A program made the translations under genes and the position numbers. A DNA stretch of 64,000 nucleotides from Porphyra umbilicalis (Eukaryota > Rhodophyta > Bangiophyceae > Bangiales > Bangiaceae). Shown piece by piece: positions 41,940 through 54,992 of the stretch; position 1 is the stretch's first letter, and each line of letters opens with the position of its first letter. The DNA lies in contig KV918816.1 of NCBI GenBank assembly GCA_002049455.2, positions 124,001 to 188,000 of the forward strand, read 5' to 3'. A model generated the notes under the pieces. The model saw only the letters and a list, made by a program, of their open reading frames with translations, was not told the origin of the DNA and did not search any database.

Positions 41940-44900
41940 CCCGGGGCGTGGTTGTGATGCCAGTACGCATTCAATCCCGACCCAAGGAGCTCCGCCCTCG
42001 GGACGCGCCGCTCCCGAAGGGGGTGGGCGGCCGGAAGGTGGTGGCCATCCTGATGGGGTCCAACTATCAGGTGCCCAGTCGCGTCTGGCTGGAATCGGGG
42101 CGTGAGTTAGCCTTCCGCGTCATTGTCGACACGGGGTCGTGCGTCTCCCTAGTGCGGGAAGTGCTACTCCCCCCGGAGATGAAGGTGGCGCCCTTAGATG
42201 CGGCGACCGCCAAGTTGTTTGACGTGAATGGGGGACTCCTTCCAATCACGGGCACCGTGACTCTTACGGTGCGAGTCGGCACTTACTCCACCCCAGTCAC
42301 GTGTGGAGTAGTGCGCGGTATGTCGGTCCCTTCACTCCTAGAAAACGACAACACTGACCTCCATGTCCCCAACATTTGCGGGCCCAAGGGGTACGTAGAT
42401 CCGGTTACTAAACGAATTTAAGGTCCCGATCCTCCGTCGGGGTAAGACGGTGTCGTATACCAGGGCGGACCAACCCAGCAAGGCTGGTGCCGCTAGTGAG
42501 GTTGACACCAAGGTGCGCCTGGCACACGAGGTGGTCCTACTCCCGCGGTCCCGGGGCTACGTCCCAGAACCGACTTTATTCCAAGGGAATGGGGTCATCA
42601 CCCAGCGCCATCGAGTGTATGAGCGCCACCGCGTGCACGTTGCAACTGGCACCATTTCTACTGCACCGCCAACCAGACGTGGTGGTTGGAGGTAACCCAT
42701 ACGAGAAACACGAGTAAGCGATTCCCCAAAGGCATGGTCATAGGGCATACGTCGGCCTACTCCTGACGCGAGCCGCCATATCTCGAGAGGACTGGGCTGC
42801 ACTCAGTGCCAGTCCGACCACCGCGCCCGGCGCGACAGACCCCGTGGATGAGCCCCACGTTCATACCTCCAACGTGCACGAAAGGTTGCGGCCGCAAGTG
42901 CTCGCCTTACTGGAGAAGCACCGAGCCCTCTGGAGTGGACACTTGGGCTCCATCAATGCCACGGAGCACCGGATTGAGTTGAAGCTGGGCTCCAAGGCCG
43001 TCCGGCTGAACCCGTATCGGATGGGTCCCCGAACTAGGGAACTCATCAAGGCCCAAGTCGACCGAATGCTCAAGCTCGAAGTTATAAAGCCCAGCCATAA
43101 TGAATGGGCTAGCCCGGTGGTACTCATCCTGTAACCCGACGGGAGTCCCCGGTTCTGCATCGACTATCGGCAGTTGAACGAGCGCACAGTACGCGACTCG
43201 TATCCATCACCCCGAATGGATGTCTGCCTCGACTCCTTAGGGGATGCCCAGTTCTTCTCCACGTTGGACTGCAACGCGGGATACTGGCAGATCCCCCTAG
43301 CCGAGGAGGATAAGCCTAAGACGGCATTTACTTGCCACTGTGGGACGTTTCAGTGTACGCGTCTGCCGTTTGGCCTGTGCAATGCCCCTGCCACTTTCCA
43401 CCGGGCTATTGACATGCTCTTATCCGGAGTCAAGTGGGCATTGCCTGTGCAATGCCCCTGCCACTTTCCCCCGGGCTATTGACATGATCCTACCCGGAGT
43501 TAAGTGGCAGAATGTGCTCGTCTACTTCGACGACCTCATCATCTTCTCCGCCGATGCCGAGTCGCACCTATCCCACTTGGACACGGTGCTCACCCTACTC
43601 AGGAAGCATGGGGTCACCCTCAAGGCACAGACGTGCCACCTCTTAACTAACGAGGTGGAGTACCTTGGCCATGTATTGCGGCCAGGATGCTTGAGTATGA
43701 ACGAGAAGAACCTCAAGGCCATCAAAACGGCCATCTTCCCCGAGACCAAAACCCAACTAAGGAGTTGGGTATGTGCAATGTCTACCGTCGGTTCACTGTA
43801 GACTTCGCTAAGACAGCGAAGCCGCTGAACAACTTGAACAGCGTGAAGCTTCCGAAGCGGTTGAGTCCCCCTACCCCGGAGGAACAGGCCGCGTTCGACA
43901 AACTACGCGAACAGCCATGCCACCCGCCCATCCTTGCGATACCGCGCAAGGAGGGGAAGTACATCATCGATTTGGATGCTAGCTACAACCAGCTAGGGTG
44001 CTGCCTACTACAGCAGCAACCCGATGGCAAGTACATGCCCGTAGGCTACTTCAGTAAGGGCCTACTGCCGGCGGAGAAGAACTACACCGTCACCGAGATT
44101 GAGGGACTAGGTGTGGTGTGGGAGGTCGGTTTACTACGACCGTACATCGAAGGCACCAAGTTCTTCATCCGGTGTGACCACAAGGCACTGAAGTGGATAC
44201 TACCCACGACGGCCCGCACCAAAAATCGACTCAATCGTTGGCGCATCCTCCTCTCGGAGTTCGACTATGATGTGGAGTACAAGCCCGGCCCCAAACATGC
44301 GGGGGCTGACGCCCTGTCCCGCATTTCGACTGAGGGGCTGCACAAGAGACCCTTCTCCCAGGAGATCGCCACAGTCGGGGTGACCACTCGGTCGGGGGCG
44401 TTACTCGACCCCCGACTCCCCGAGAACAGGGAGACCGCCCGCATACCCTTGGACGAACCAGCCCAGAAGCAGGCGACAGACGAGATCTGTCAGGGGTTTA
44501 AGAAGTTACTTGACACCTCCACGCCCACGCGCTTCTATGAGAACGCGGACCGGTTGTTGTGCCGTCGCGGACACCGAGAGGGGACCCAGCAAGTACTGGT
44601 CCCCCAGGCCCTAGTCAAGGACGTATTACGGGCGGAGCACTCCTCCCCCTTGGCTGCGCATCCAGGTGGGACGCACATGTACCAGACCCTGCGGGACCAA
44701 TACTACTGGCCCTCGCTGGCGATGGACGTGTCCGGGTGGGTGGCAGCTTGCCCCACCTAGGCAAAGAACCAGCTCATGGGTACGCAGAGTGAAGCGTTGA
44801 TGAGGCTGTTCCTCGCGACGAAACCCTTCGCAGCGCTGGCCATTGACTTACTTGGCCCCCTGCCCCGGACCCCCGAAGGATATGAGTACATCCTTGTGAT

Positions 44901-46532
44901 CTGTGACCGATTTACTAAGGTCACTCGGGCGGTCTCGCTTCGAGACATCACGGCTTTGGATGTTCTCAGCGCGTTCCTCGACACTTGGGTTGCTAGCTAT
45001 GAAATCCCCGATTCAGGTCTTCCTCTCGGGAAAGGTCCCCCCTAGTTCCGATTAGGCCACCTTGTTAGTCCTATCCCACCGAACCCACTCCTAGTGCCTC
45101 TGAGGGGGGATTCTCAGGGACACGTGCGCCGTTAGTGCTCTCTCGCAGTCTCCCGGGGGAACCTTTCCCCGAGGAGAATAACTCGCAGGAACCACGGCGG
45201 GAAAGGTCCCGCCAACCCCCTTGGGTAAGGTCGTCTGCCCACAGCATACCTGATGCTTCTCAACCGACAGTGGCCTGCAGCAGATGGGTTATCTAGCCAT
45301 ATGAGAGCCCACGTGTTGCGCTCCCCGGTAGATTCAAAATTGGAATCGTCGACAATATCAGATTTGATGGCTGCCTGAGACAACGGCTGTTTGGACACTC
45401 GTGCGCGATCGAGCGCAAGCGCGCTCGATCGCTAGCTAATGTTGGACACGGGCATGTGACTGGTCAAAGAGGCTTCCGTAACTTGATCCGCGGTTTGGGC
45501 CGGGGAAAGGTCGCGGTCGGGCCAGAAATCTGACACCTGCGCGAGTAAGGTCGTTGGGGCACCTCTTAACTAATTTCGCCTAATCCTTCGGGCCCAACAT
45601 TTCCCGGGGCACAATAACCTGTAGTTCTATCGAATAACGGACCCCAATTCGCTGCCGTACTCTGGCAAGGAGTGCTCGAAACCCTAGGAATTGACACTAA
45701 CTATGCCACACCTTACCACCCCCAGACTAATGGGCGGGTCGAACGGTTTAATAATACATTACTTAAGCAACTACGACACTACGTAAGTGACCACGTAGTT
45801 ACGTGGTCCCGATACTCAAGACTGGTTGTAACGGCTTACAATTCGCAAGTGCATAGTAGCACCGGGCAAATCCCCTTCGCGTTCGTAAGTTCCCGACGGC
45901 TTACTCCCGTGGCAATCGACCAACTTACAGCGGGCACCGACCCCGGGGAGATAGTAACCCCCGGGCAAGCAAAGGACAATTTCCTCCAGCGCCTTGACTC
46001 CCTGATCCCCCTAGTACGGGATACAATGGAAAAGGCACAGGCCCGGTACGAACGAGCCTTCGACGAGCGCGCGCAGACTCGCCTCGAAGCTTTCCAAGTT
46101 GGAGACTGGGTATTCGCGAAGTCCCACGAGAACCAGGAGGGTAAACTGGTCTTCAAGACACTGGGACCCTACCAAATCTTGAAGGAAGACGGGCGTCGCC
46201 TCACCATCGAAAGTGACGATGGGATCCGTACCATCAATGGGAAGCACGCCACCCCGGCCCTGGAACCACCTGAGGGTGACCCGGCGTGGGCACGGGAACT
46301 GGCCGCGTGGCGGGTCCCCTCTCTCCCCTCATCGGCAAGTAAAGCGGTTGAGGCTGTCTTCGACCGCTTTGTCGGACAGGGGTACGACGACCAGGGGCGA
46401 CTCATGCTCAAGGTGAGATGGTTCGGGTATGGGCCCCGGGAGGACTCCTCGCACTACGTGGAGGACCTCCAGGCCGAGAAGGTCCGCCAGCACTGTGCGC
46501 GGCACCGGCTCACGATGAAAAGAAGGGTGTAA
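41940..46532 (+). other. Gypsy-1 protease-pol region
   Basis: Aspartic protease (FRVIVDTGSCVSLV, about 42,113-42,160); reverse transcriptase (about 42,860-43,790; FFSTLDCNAGYWQIPL, RLPFGLCNAPATFH, YFDDLIIF); RNase H (about 43,960-44,330; YIIDLDASYNQLGCCLLQ, CDHKALKWI, KHAGADALSR); integrase (about 44,600-46,260; AIDLLGPL, YHPQTNGRVERFNNTLLKQ); and a chromodomain-like tail (LMLKVRWFGYGPREDSSHY, about 46,400-46,460). A non-coding stretch at about 45,020-45,617 interrupts the integrase region. Several breaks; fossil. Confidence 0.88.
45020..45617. mobile_element. Possible MITE inserted in the Gypsy-1 integrase region
   Basis: No integrase-like sequence for about 600 bp. GGGAAAGGTC-type motifs occur near both ends in opposite orientations and also inside (about 45,145-45,215 and 45,490-45,515). 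Exact ends and target duplication could not be fixed. Confidence 0.4.
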
Positions 46533-46670
46533 TACAACTAAAAAACCGTAGTACAGGGTACCCCTCACACACACCTCCGACAATAGACCCAATCCAACGA
46601 GGGACAAGCATGGTAGGGGGCGGGGGTACCCATAACTCAACTCCCCGGTACCCTACCGCGACAAGGGTTA

Positions 46671-48560
46671 CTACTCCCTGCCCGGCGAGTGCGGGCGGTC
46701 GTCGCGGGCATACCCCCCGTAGTGGTCGTAGCCCGAGGGACCCACCGGGTACTCCTGGGGCGACCCCCGGTCAGCGGGGCCCGGCCCCCACGACGAGCGT
46801 GGCGCCCTACTCGGCGCCCCCCCCGCGGTGGCGTATCCCCCAGCGGATGTGGGGTAGCCGCCTCCATGGTAGGGTGCGGCTGAGCCAGCTGGCGCCCTGG
46901 CGTACGGGGCTCGACTGGAGCCCCCGCCCGCTGACGGCACTACTGGCCCAGGCGCCCCCCGGTGGCCGTGCCCCTCCAAGCGGGAGACCATCTGGTACCC
47001 GATGGCCCCTGGGGTGGTGTCCACCAGGAACTGCTCGGCCAAGGCGGTGCGGGGGGACGGGGATTCCCGAAGTACGGCCCCCGCCCCCCGGATAACCCAC
47101 TACAGGGTGTCCACAAGGGAGGCCACTATCGCCTCCCCATGGGCCGCCCTAAGCGCCCCCGCCGCACTTGGGTAGGTGAACGCCAGGGCGTGCGCGCTCC
47201 GGGGGGTGACGTACCCCCAGTTGAAGCTCTGCCCCGCCCCCAGGCCCGAAAAATACGGGACCCCCGGCGGGGCATACGTCGGGCGGCCCGACCGCCCTAC
47301 GGGTGACGCCCCCGCCCGGGTGGTCCGCCGGACAGCGCCTCCACGAGAAGGGGGGCGCTCGGCAGTCCCCCGGGTGCGCTTACACTGGTGGGGGGAACTT
47401 ACCCCCGGAGCACCCCAACCCCACTCGGGCGGAGGCGACGTCGCCGATACCCCCGCAGCATAGGGGTAGGCGGGGTCACCCAGGCCCTCACGGAGGCCTA
47501 TGCGCCCGGCCACCAGGCGTTTGTCGCAGTGGACAAATGCCTGAGGCGCCTCTCCCTCCTTTCCGCCAAGTAGGCGGGCGGCGTAGGGCCCGGCAGCCTC
47601 CCAGTCCAATGACTGGTGTAGGTCCAGCAACTCGCTGAGGTACGCTTGCGCGTCAGGGCCCGCCCCCTCCGCCACGTCGGCGAGGCGGAGCCCCACCAGG
47701 CGGCCCACAATGGCGGCGGGCAGGTACCAGAGGTATCTCTTAGTACGGGCGGAGGCATACCACACCATAGCCACCTCAAATACCGACTGGGTAGCGAGGA
47801 TGGCCGCCGCCGCGGTAGACTCCCCCTGGCGGAGCGCTGTGCCAAAGTAGGCCACTATGCGAGGCAATCGGACGAAGAGCCCGAAGGGCGCCTCCAGTGC
47901 TGACCACCAGGACGGCGACGGGACGAAGTACGCCCGCCGCGCCGAGGCGTGGACCTGGGTACTCTCCACTTGAGAGGCCCGCACCAGGATGCCCGACGCC
48001 TCCCTCACCCGGCGCTCGGTGCGGGCGTTCTGGTGGTGGAAGTAGAGATCCCCCTCCCCCAAGTACGGGGGAGAGGAGCTCGCCCACTCCCACGCCACGA
48101 CGGGCAGCACATCGTCGGCGGTGGCCCCGTCCATGACATTGGACAGGCGCGCGGCGGCGCGCTCCACCCACGGCTCGTCCCCCGCCTCTTTAAGGGCGGG
48201 AACGGCCGTCACCACCCCGGCAGGCAGTTCGTACTGCACGCGGTGGCGCGTCAGCCAGCGCTGCCATGCCGGGCCCTGCTTGGGCAGCGGGATCGCGGAG
48301 TAGAGCATCCGCAGGAGACACTCCCGCAACTGACTGGGGCCGTGGGGGTGCGTCCACTGGACAAGCGCCGCCGGCCCCGCGGGCCGCGCCTCCTCCACTA
48401 CCGGGAGGCGCCCCCGGAGCGGCACCGGCGGGGGAGACACCTGCTCCATAGGATCATCCCCCCCATCGCCCGGCGCCGCCGCGGCCGCCACTGCCGCCGC
48501 CGGGGTAGTTCTCGGCCGGCTGGGCGGCAGCGGCACGCGCGCCGCAACCGTACGGGGCAC
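46671..48560 (-). other. Antisense open frame between Gypsy-1 pol and its 3' LTR
   Basis: On the strand opposite to gag-pol, with about one break; the longest uninterrupted piece has about 486 codons. N-terminal third: Pro/Ala-rich with PMEQVSPPPVPL. Middle: balanced, helical-looking sequence (LRMLYSAIPLPKQGPAWQRW; YLGEGDLYFHHQNARTERRV; SVFEVAMVWYASARTKRYLW; SELLDLHQSLDWEAAGPYAA). C-terminal part: Gly/Ser/Tyr-rich. No family recognised. Antisense extra frames at this position are known in some plant Gypsy elements (for example Grande and Ogre relatives). Its amino-acid texture differs from shadow frames, so it is more likely real than not. Fossil. Confidence 0.5.
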
Positions 48561-49616
48561 GGCCGCGTCCTCGTCGGCCGATCACGTCGCCGCGCTCGAC
48601 GCGCGAGAGGCCGACGCCGACCCCGCCGTTGACTTGTACCGGCGGGAGGGTGGCGGCGATTGCGTCGCTTGACTCCCCGCCGCCGACGACTCTTCGCTTG
48701 GGGGCGCGCCGTTGGCCAGGCGCGACAGACGGGCCGCCTTCCCCCGCGCCGCCGCCGAGGCCGCGCCACTTGACTTGGTGGCGCCGACCGGCGTAGCAGG
48801 CGCAGACGCCGCCGCCCCGCCAGCGCGCGGGGTGACCTCCGTCGAGCCCTTGGCGTTGGGGGCGCCCGAATGCCAGGCGCCCCGCCCACCCGCGGGGTCC
48901 CCGCCGCAGGGCTGCCCGACTTGGCCGTTGCCGACGCCGGCGTCTCGATCGACGCCGGCGCGGCGCGCCCCGCAATTGGGGAAGCCATCTCCTTTGTCGG
49001 TGCCACTGCGAGGAAGCCATAGCCGCCGCGGCCTAGTCGGGGGGCAGCAAGGAGGATGGGGAGGAGGGCTCAATGAGCACAGAGGGACAAGAAGGGGGCT
49101 CTCAACTCGAGTTGCGACGGGGGGAACGGTGGCGGCCGGTAGTGGACGGCCGCCCCGTCCGTCCCCCGCCTATCCCCCTTTTTTATGAGACCCTGTGGGC
49201 GGGCAGGGGCCCCCAAGGGCCTCCCGCAGCCCCGCCCCGCGAGCCACTCCACCAGGACGACTCTCCACAGGAGGGGGCCCGCGGGACAGCCCCAGAGGGG
49301 GGAGGCGGGGGCGCCATACTCCACGCCCCCCTGTTGGCCCACTGAGCACGGTTAGCGGGCCCGCTCCAGACACGCGGCCGCACCCCTGGCACCCCGCCGC
49401 CGCTTCCAGGGCACGGCGACGGTGGGTACCCCCTTGCCCCCGGCGAATGCCCCCCCACGATCCGGGGCGGCCCCCGCTGGCGATGACCGGGGCAGCTCCC
49501 GGGCCCCACACTGAAGAGCCCGCCGGCAAGCCGTCCTGGCCCGCCCGCCACACTCGTGCGGGCCCCCCTCCCTGGCTCTGGGCCGCCGGGACGGCGACCC
49601 CTTTAGAAGGGGGAAT
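48561..49616. other. Gypsy-1 region upstream of the 3' LTR, no gene recognised
   Basis: GC-rich, with Ala/Arg/Pro frames on both strands; it may hold the 5' leader or N-terminus of the antisense frame. The polypurine tract AGAAGGGGGAAT lies at its right edge. Confidence 0.5.
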
Positions 49617-50310
49617 TGTGACAGTCCGGCACATGGCCCCCACACTCGGGGAACCAGATTCCCCAAAAATATGTCCCACTACCACAGATTTCAAATTGTT
49701 CCGTTGGCGACCCACATGTGATCACCTCGTGGCTCACCAACCAGAACTGCGAGCCCAATACATCCCTGGGACTAGTAACCCCCCCGGGCGGGCCCCTACT
49801 TAAGGGCCTAATTTTGTGTAAACCCATCTTGGATTATCGACTTATGTTACTCCGCGCCCCGGACCCCGGGGCGCCGGGAGGGTGCCACGTAGCACCCTTC
49901 CCCCGCCTCGACTCAAGGCGGTGTTCGAAGCTTCGGCAGTCCTCCGCTGAGACTGGCCCCCTGGGCCCTGAGGGGAGGGTTTACCGAGGGTCCTTTGAGG
50001 GTGTCTGAAGAGGGTTTTCCGAGGGTCGTTTGAGGGGGTCTGAGGAGGGTTTTCGGTGGGTCTGAGGGGATCGGACGGGATAATCGGGCGAGGCGTGAGT
50101 ATTGCCTCGAGGCCTTCGACGCGGGCAAGTAAACCTCCGGTCACACAACTCGTGTTTGTCGCTCTGGGAGCCTTCCCCCGGTCGACGCCGTGCGTGTGTG
50201 CTCTTCGCGATTTTCTTCCGGGGCGGGTATTCCCCGACAGGACTACCCGGCGACACGGTCTGGCTCGCCCTCCCCCCAACTGCGCGGGGTGGGCTGAGCG
50301 TGATATCACA
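49617..50310 (+). repeat. Gypsy-1 3' LTR
   Basis: 694 bp, partner of 28,553-29,246, followed by the target duplication CCAAG. Confidence 0.93.
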
Positions 50311-52789
50311 CCAAGGAAGCGTGGGACGCGCTCAAGGACATCTTTGAGGCGCGTGACAACGCACGTCTGCTGCAGCTCATGCACGAGCTGAGCAACCTCA
50401 AGAAGGACGGTGAAGAGAACATCATCAAGTACACGTCGCGCGCCAAGGGCCTCTGCCAAGAACTCGCCATGCTCGGCAACCAGGTGGACGAGAACACACT
50501 CGTGCTGCAGATCCTGTCCGGTCTTCCAGCAGAGTACGACATGATCAAGACCGTCCTGGACATCATGGACGGGAAGCGCAACCTCGCCGAAGTGAGCGCC
50601 AAGCTGCTCACAGTGGAGCAGCGGGCCAGCCGAGGGCGGTCGTCTTCGTCGACTGGCGTCAAGTCGCAAGCGTTTGCGGCATCGGCTACCAAGACGTCGT
50701 GGGACAATAAATCGGTCGTGTGCTACTACTGAGACAAGAAAGGGCAAATGAAACGCGACTGCCTCAAGAAGAAAGCCGACGACGCCAAGGGCAACAAGAT
50801 ACCAAGCGGCGGGCGTCAGGATGATGACGCGTGCGGTAAGGCACCTTCCCGAGCCGCATTGGCCTACGCCGCGTCGGCCGGCCAGGCCGGGGAGCACAAG
50901 ACTCCCAGGAGTCCCAGTGGGATGTCTACCTGGGTGCTGAACTCCGGCGCGACCAACCATATTGCCGCCGAGTACAAGGGCTTCACCGTCAAGGTGTCAG
51001 GGAGCAGGGCCAAGGTCACCCTGGCTGACGGTCACAAGGTGACCATTAAGGGGCACGGATACGTCTCCATGGACGTGGAGGCGGCCAACACCAAGGTACG
51101 AATGGTCCTCGGTGAGGCTACGCCTGTGCCTGACCTGACGGACAACCTGTTGTCTGTGCGTGCGGTTGACCCCCGCGGCGGAGCGGTGGTGTTTGTCGCA
51201 GACGCCAGCTACGTCCTCAGCGATGGAGAGGCGGTAATCTCAAACGGGGTGTTGAGCAACGCGTCTGTCATCGGTTTGGTCAACGAGTCCGAGAACAACG
51301 TGCTCAAGGTGACGCCGGTCAGGGCGTCGGCAAGCACCGCCTCAACACACATGGACGGTGAGGCGGATCTGTGGCACCGTAGGTTCAACCACTTGGGCTT
51401 CGAGAACCTCAAGCGAGTGGTCGGGATGGTCGACGGGATTCCAGATTCGGTCGCGGACGCCAAGCGCATTCTTGGCAAGGTGAGCGTCCCGTGTGTTGAC
51501 AGCAAGATTGCACGTTCCCCGCATCATCGCTCCACTACAACGAGCACCAAGTGCGCGTGGGCTCACACCGACGTCGATGGGCCCTTGACGGTGTCGTTGG
51601 GCGGTTCAGTATACTTCATAACGCTAATGGAGGACTCTACTGGATTCATCATGGCGCTGCCCATCAAGACTTAGGGGATGGTACCGAACGTCATCGTCGG
51701 CAGCCGCGCCCACCGCATCTCAGCCGCATCTCACTGCACTTCGGCTGCATTTTGCAGACCATCGCATTTTCGAAAGCTTCGCACGACAGGCCTGAAGATG
51801 TCGTCATATGTGAGTCCAGATGCATGGATTCTTTGCAAAGCAATGCCATCCGTTTAACCGGCTGCGGCGGGGGGATGTGTAATTTGATTAAGTTATTTCC
51901 TACTTCCTTCTAGCCTTAACGGCTCGCTCATTCTTGTTCAGGCATCCGCCGGTTATCCCGTCACGGATAGAGCTTGCCGCCACTTGCCGTCACTTGCATG
52001 AAGTTGTCGCCACTTGACTTGAGCTGCCTTCCAGGCAGGCCACTTGACAGCCTGACATCAGCGGCCTGCTGTGTCTGGCACCCGTGTCGGGTGGTCAGAC
52101 ACACTGTCGCAGACCCCGGGCAGACCGCCCTGACACTGTCGTGTCCGGAAGCACAGCCGTGGCTGCTTCTGAACTGCGGTGCTGAGGCCCCGGGCGAGTC
52201 GGGGCTGTGCAACGGGCCAAGTCGAATTGATCAGGTTGCATTTATACTGCACCTGCACTGCATCTCCGTTCATGTCAACCTCAGCACAGGTGCGTGCCTT
52301 CCACGTATCTCCTGGCCAACTCACCCGCGACAGGCGCGGAGGTCATGTCCCCAGCGCGTGAACGAAAAAAATGGGCCCATCACAGGCAACCAAGAGTAGC
52401 ACAGGACGAGAAAAGGGCGCAGGGGAGGTGTCAGTTCGTGCTTCCATGAAATGCACAAGGTGGCGCCCCCCCCCCCACACACACCTTCACCCCCCCCCCG
52501 CCCCCAACCCAACGTACGCACAAACCGGTGCCACTGCCGCCACCGCCATGGCCACCCGTCCCAGGTGAGCGGCGGCGCCCAGGGCGGCCTCCCCCCGCCC
52601 TCCCCCCCCAACTACGCCCGAACCCGCGGCAGGCCGTGGCCTATCGCCCCCAACCCCCTCCCCCCCGAACACACACCTACAACTGCGGGCGGCCTCTCGC
52701 CGCCCTATCCCGCATCCACGCCCAAACCCGCGAACTGCGCTGCCACCCCAGTGATCTTACTCCCACGCCCCCACCCCCCCCCTTCAAAC

Positions 52790-53270
52790 CGGGGTCGCCA
52801 TCGCCGCCGCCGCCGCCGTTGCCGCCGCCGTTCCGGGCGTCGCCGTCGTCGCCGCGACCACCCTTGCCGCCGACATCGGCGCCGTCGGCGCCGTCGCTGC
52901 CGCCACCGCCGTTGTCGCCATCTTTGGGGGCGTTGCTGTTGCCGCCGCCACTGCCATTGCAGCCGCCGTCGGGAACGTCGCCGTTGCCGCCGCCACTGCC
53001 CTTGCCGCCACCGTCGGCGCCGTCGGCGCCGTCGCTGCCGCCACCGTTGCCGTCATTGCCGCGGCCGCTGCCGCCGCCGCCGTCGTCGTTGCCGCCGTCG
53101 GCACCTTTGCCGCCATTGCAGCCGTCACCGCCGTCGCCGCCGCCCCTGCCGCCACCGCTGCCGCCGCCGTCGCCGCCGTCGCCGCCGCCGTCGCCCCTCT
53201 CGCTACCGCCGTCGCCGCCGTCGCCGCCACCGTTACTGCCGCTTCCCCGCCGCCCCGCGGCGGCTCCACA
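52790..53270 (+). repeat. (CCGCCGTCG)n-like degenerate triplet array
   Basis: About 480 bp of GCC/GTC/GCT triplets, read as poly-Pro/Ser, poly-Ala or poly-Gly in different frames. Confidence 0.85.
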
Positions 53271-53329
53271 ATCACGGCATGCCCGTGGCCGGGCGGCCTT
53301 GGCGGGCGTCGGGTGGCGGCGGCGGCGGA

Positions 53330-53361
<32 letters not shown>

Positions 53362-53772
53362 CGGTCGCGGCGGGCGCGCCGACCACCCCGCCGCCGACGG
53401 CGGGGGGTACGTTCGCCACGCCGTCGGCGGCCGTGACGGCGGTGACGAGGAGACCGGTGAGGAAGAGGCGGCGGCACGAGGCCAGGGCCGTCCACGTGTG
53501 GTGGCGGGGCCGCGCGGGGACGCCGCTACCGCCGCCGTCGTCGCCGCCGCCGCCGTTGTGGCAGAGGGCGAGTGGGAGGCACAGAGGAGGGAGAGGGCCG
53601 TGCCGGTGCCGGTGGTGGCCGCCGCCGCAAAGGCGGCCCTCGACGGCCGTCGCGTCAGGGATAGCGCGGCGCGGCGCGTGGCCGCCCCGCCGCCGCCGCC
53701 GCCGCTGCCGGCCGCCCCGGCTCGCGGGGCGTCACGGCGAGCCGCGTGCGCGGCGGCGGAACGGGGCGGTGC

Positions 53773-53807
<35 letters not shown>

Positions 53808-54210
53808 CGCCACCCACCATTTCCTCGCCGTGATCGAGGGGGAGATCCCGCGAGCTCCCTCAAGACATACAGAAGTATCCCGATCTCCCGCTCGCCACGG
53901 AGTTGACAGAACTATTTAGAAAACAACATCTAGCACTGATGTACAAATGACGAACGATTTCCATTCAAGAACCAGAAATCGGAATTCGAAAACGAGAAAT
54001 AGCCGCCGAAGATGTGAACAAATACTCCGGTAGTGCAATTGTAGGATTCTACGGCCAATCACAGTGCTCATGGAAAACAGTTATACAAAGAATTACATAC
54101 TAATAAACGACTTGTTCAAGGATGCTTAAGAATTGAAATATTCTCAAGAAATGTTTTGAGCACCTCACTATTCTTGAGATCAGTTCTATGAATGCTCTTC
54201 GGTAGTTCTT
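53271..54210. other. GC-rich then AT-richer stretch, no gene recognised
   Basis: 53,271-53,830 is Arg/Ala-rich in all frames; 53,830-54,210 is AT-richer and non-coding. The sharp base-composition step at about 53,830 suggests a junction between unrelated sequences. Confidence 0.5.
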
Positions 54211-54602
54211 TGTGGCGTGCTCGTGCTCGACGGCTGCGGCGGCGGCCGTCCAGACTGTGGCGGCGGCAACGGACGCGGTTGCAAACAGCTCGTCAGGCAC
54301 GGCGACTCTTGCGAGCGAGACGACAGACGTGTGGCCGTGACGGTCCAGACAGTCCACCCCACTGACCGCCATGCCCCCGCCCGACTGTCCGCCATCCTTT
54401 TGCCCCACTTTCCGCCTTGCCTTACCCCGCCGCGCCTCCCCGCACACGCATAACCCCCCTCCTAACCCGCCGCTGCCCCACAGGTGCCGCTGCTCTGGCC
54501 GGCCCCCTCTCCCGCATCGCCTGTTTTCCTCCCGGCGCCTGCTTTCGGTTTTGGAGGCGCGCGACGCGCCAAGCTCCCTACCCCCCGGCACCCTTACCGA
54601 CC

Positions 54603-54992
54603 ATGGGCGGCGGCGGCGGCACCGTCGGCGGCGCCACCCCCCCCTCCCCCGCCGCCTCCCTTGTCTGGAGGGGGCGGCTGGACGTGGTCGCCGCCGACGC
54701 GGACCTGGTGCCGCGCGTCGCCACCGTGCGCGTGGGCGACATTGCGGACGAAATTGACCTGGGGGGGTGGGCGGGTGGGGGGAAGGGGCGGGGGGGGGGG
54801 GTGCTGCGGTTGGTGCACCCTACAGACGCGGACCTCCACGTACACACGGACGTGGTGGAGGGGGGTTCTGGCTGGAGGGAGGTTCCACCGCCGCCGGCGG
54901 GGGGGGCGGCGCAGCCGACGGCGACGCGGGCACCGACGGCGTCGCCCTTGACGGCGCCGAAATCAGAGCCTGAATCACTGCCAAAAGTGTGA
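54603..54992 (+). other. Short protein-like frame, possible captured gene fragment
   Basis: ATG at 54,603 after a pyrimidine-rich leader that contains a good acceptor (CCCCACAG, ending about 54,482). It reads LVWRGRLDVVAADADLVPRV then VRVGDIADEIDLGG and LRLVHPTDADLHVHTDVVEG, balanced enough to be real, and stops at 54,990-54,992. The opening VWRGRLDV is weakly reminiscent of SPOC-type domains. This is a guess only. Its 3' end runs into a 110-bp repeat. Confidence 0.25.

Larger units (their letters stand above)
28553..50310 (+). mobile_element. Gypsy-1: Ty3/Gypsy LTR element (chromovirus-like), broken, containing Gypsy-2
   Basis: Two 694-bp LTRs (28,553-29,246; 49,617-50,310) start TGTGAC and end TCACA. 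They are about 95% identical by eye. The target duplication CCAAG (28,548-28,552; 50,311-50,315) lies in the Copia gag. A primer site starting TGGTGGAGCAG follows the 5' LTR and a polypurine tract AGAAGGGGGAAT precedes the 3' LTR. Gag, protease, RT, RNase H and integrase with a C-terminal chromodomain-like segment are all recognisable. Without the inserted Gypsy-2 it would be about 11.5 kb. It has at least three breaks. Confidence 0.93.

Noticed and set aside
48398-49073. Minus frames upstream of the Gypsy-1 antisense frame
   Set aside because: Arg/Ala-rich in three frames at once; cannot be told from chance, though a leader for the antisense frame may lie here.
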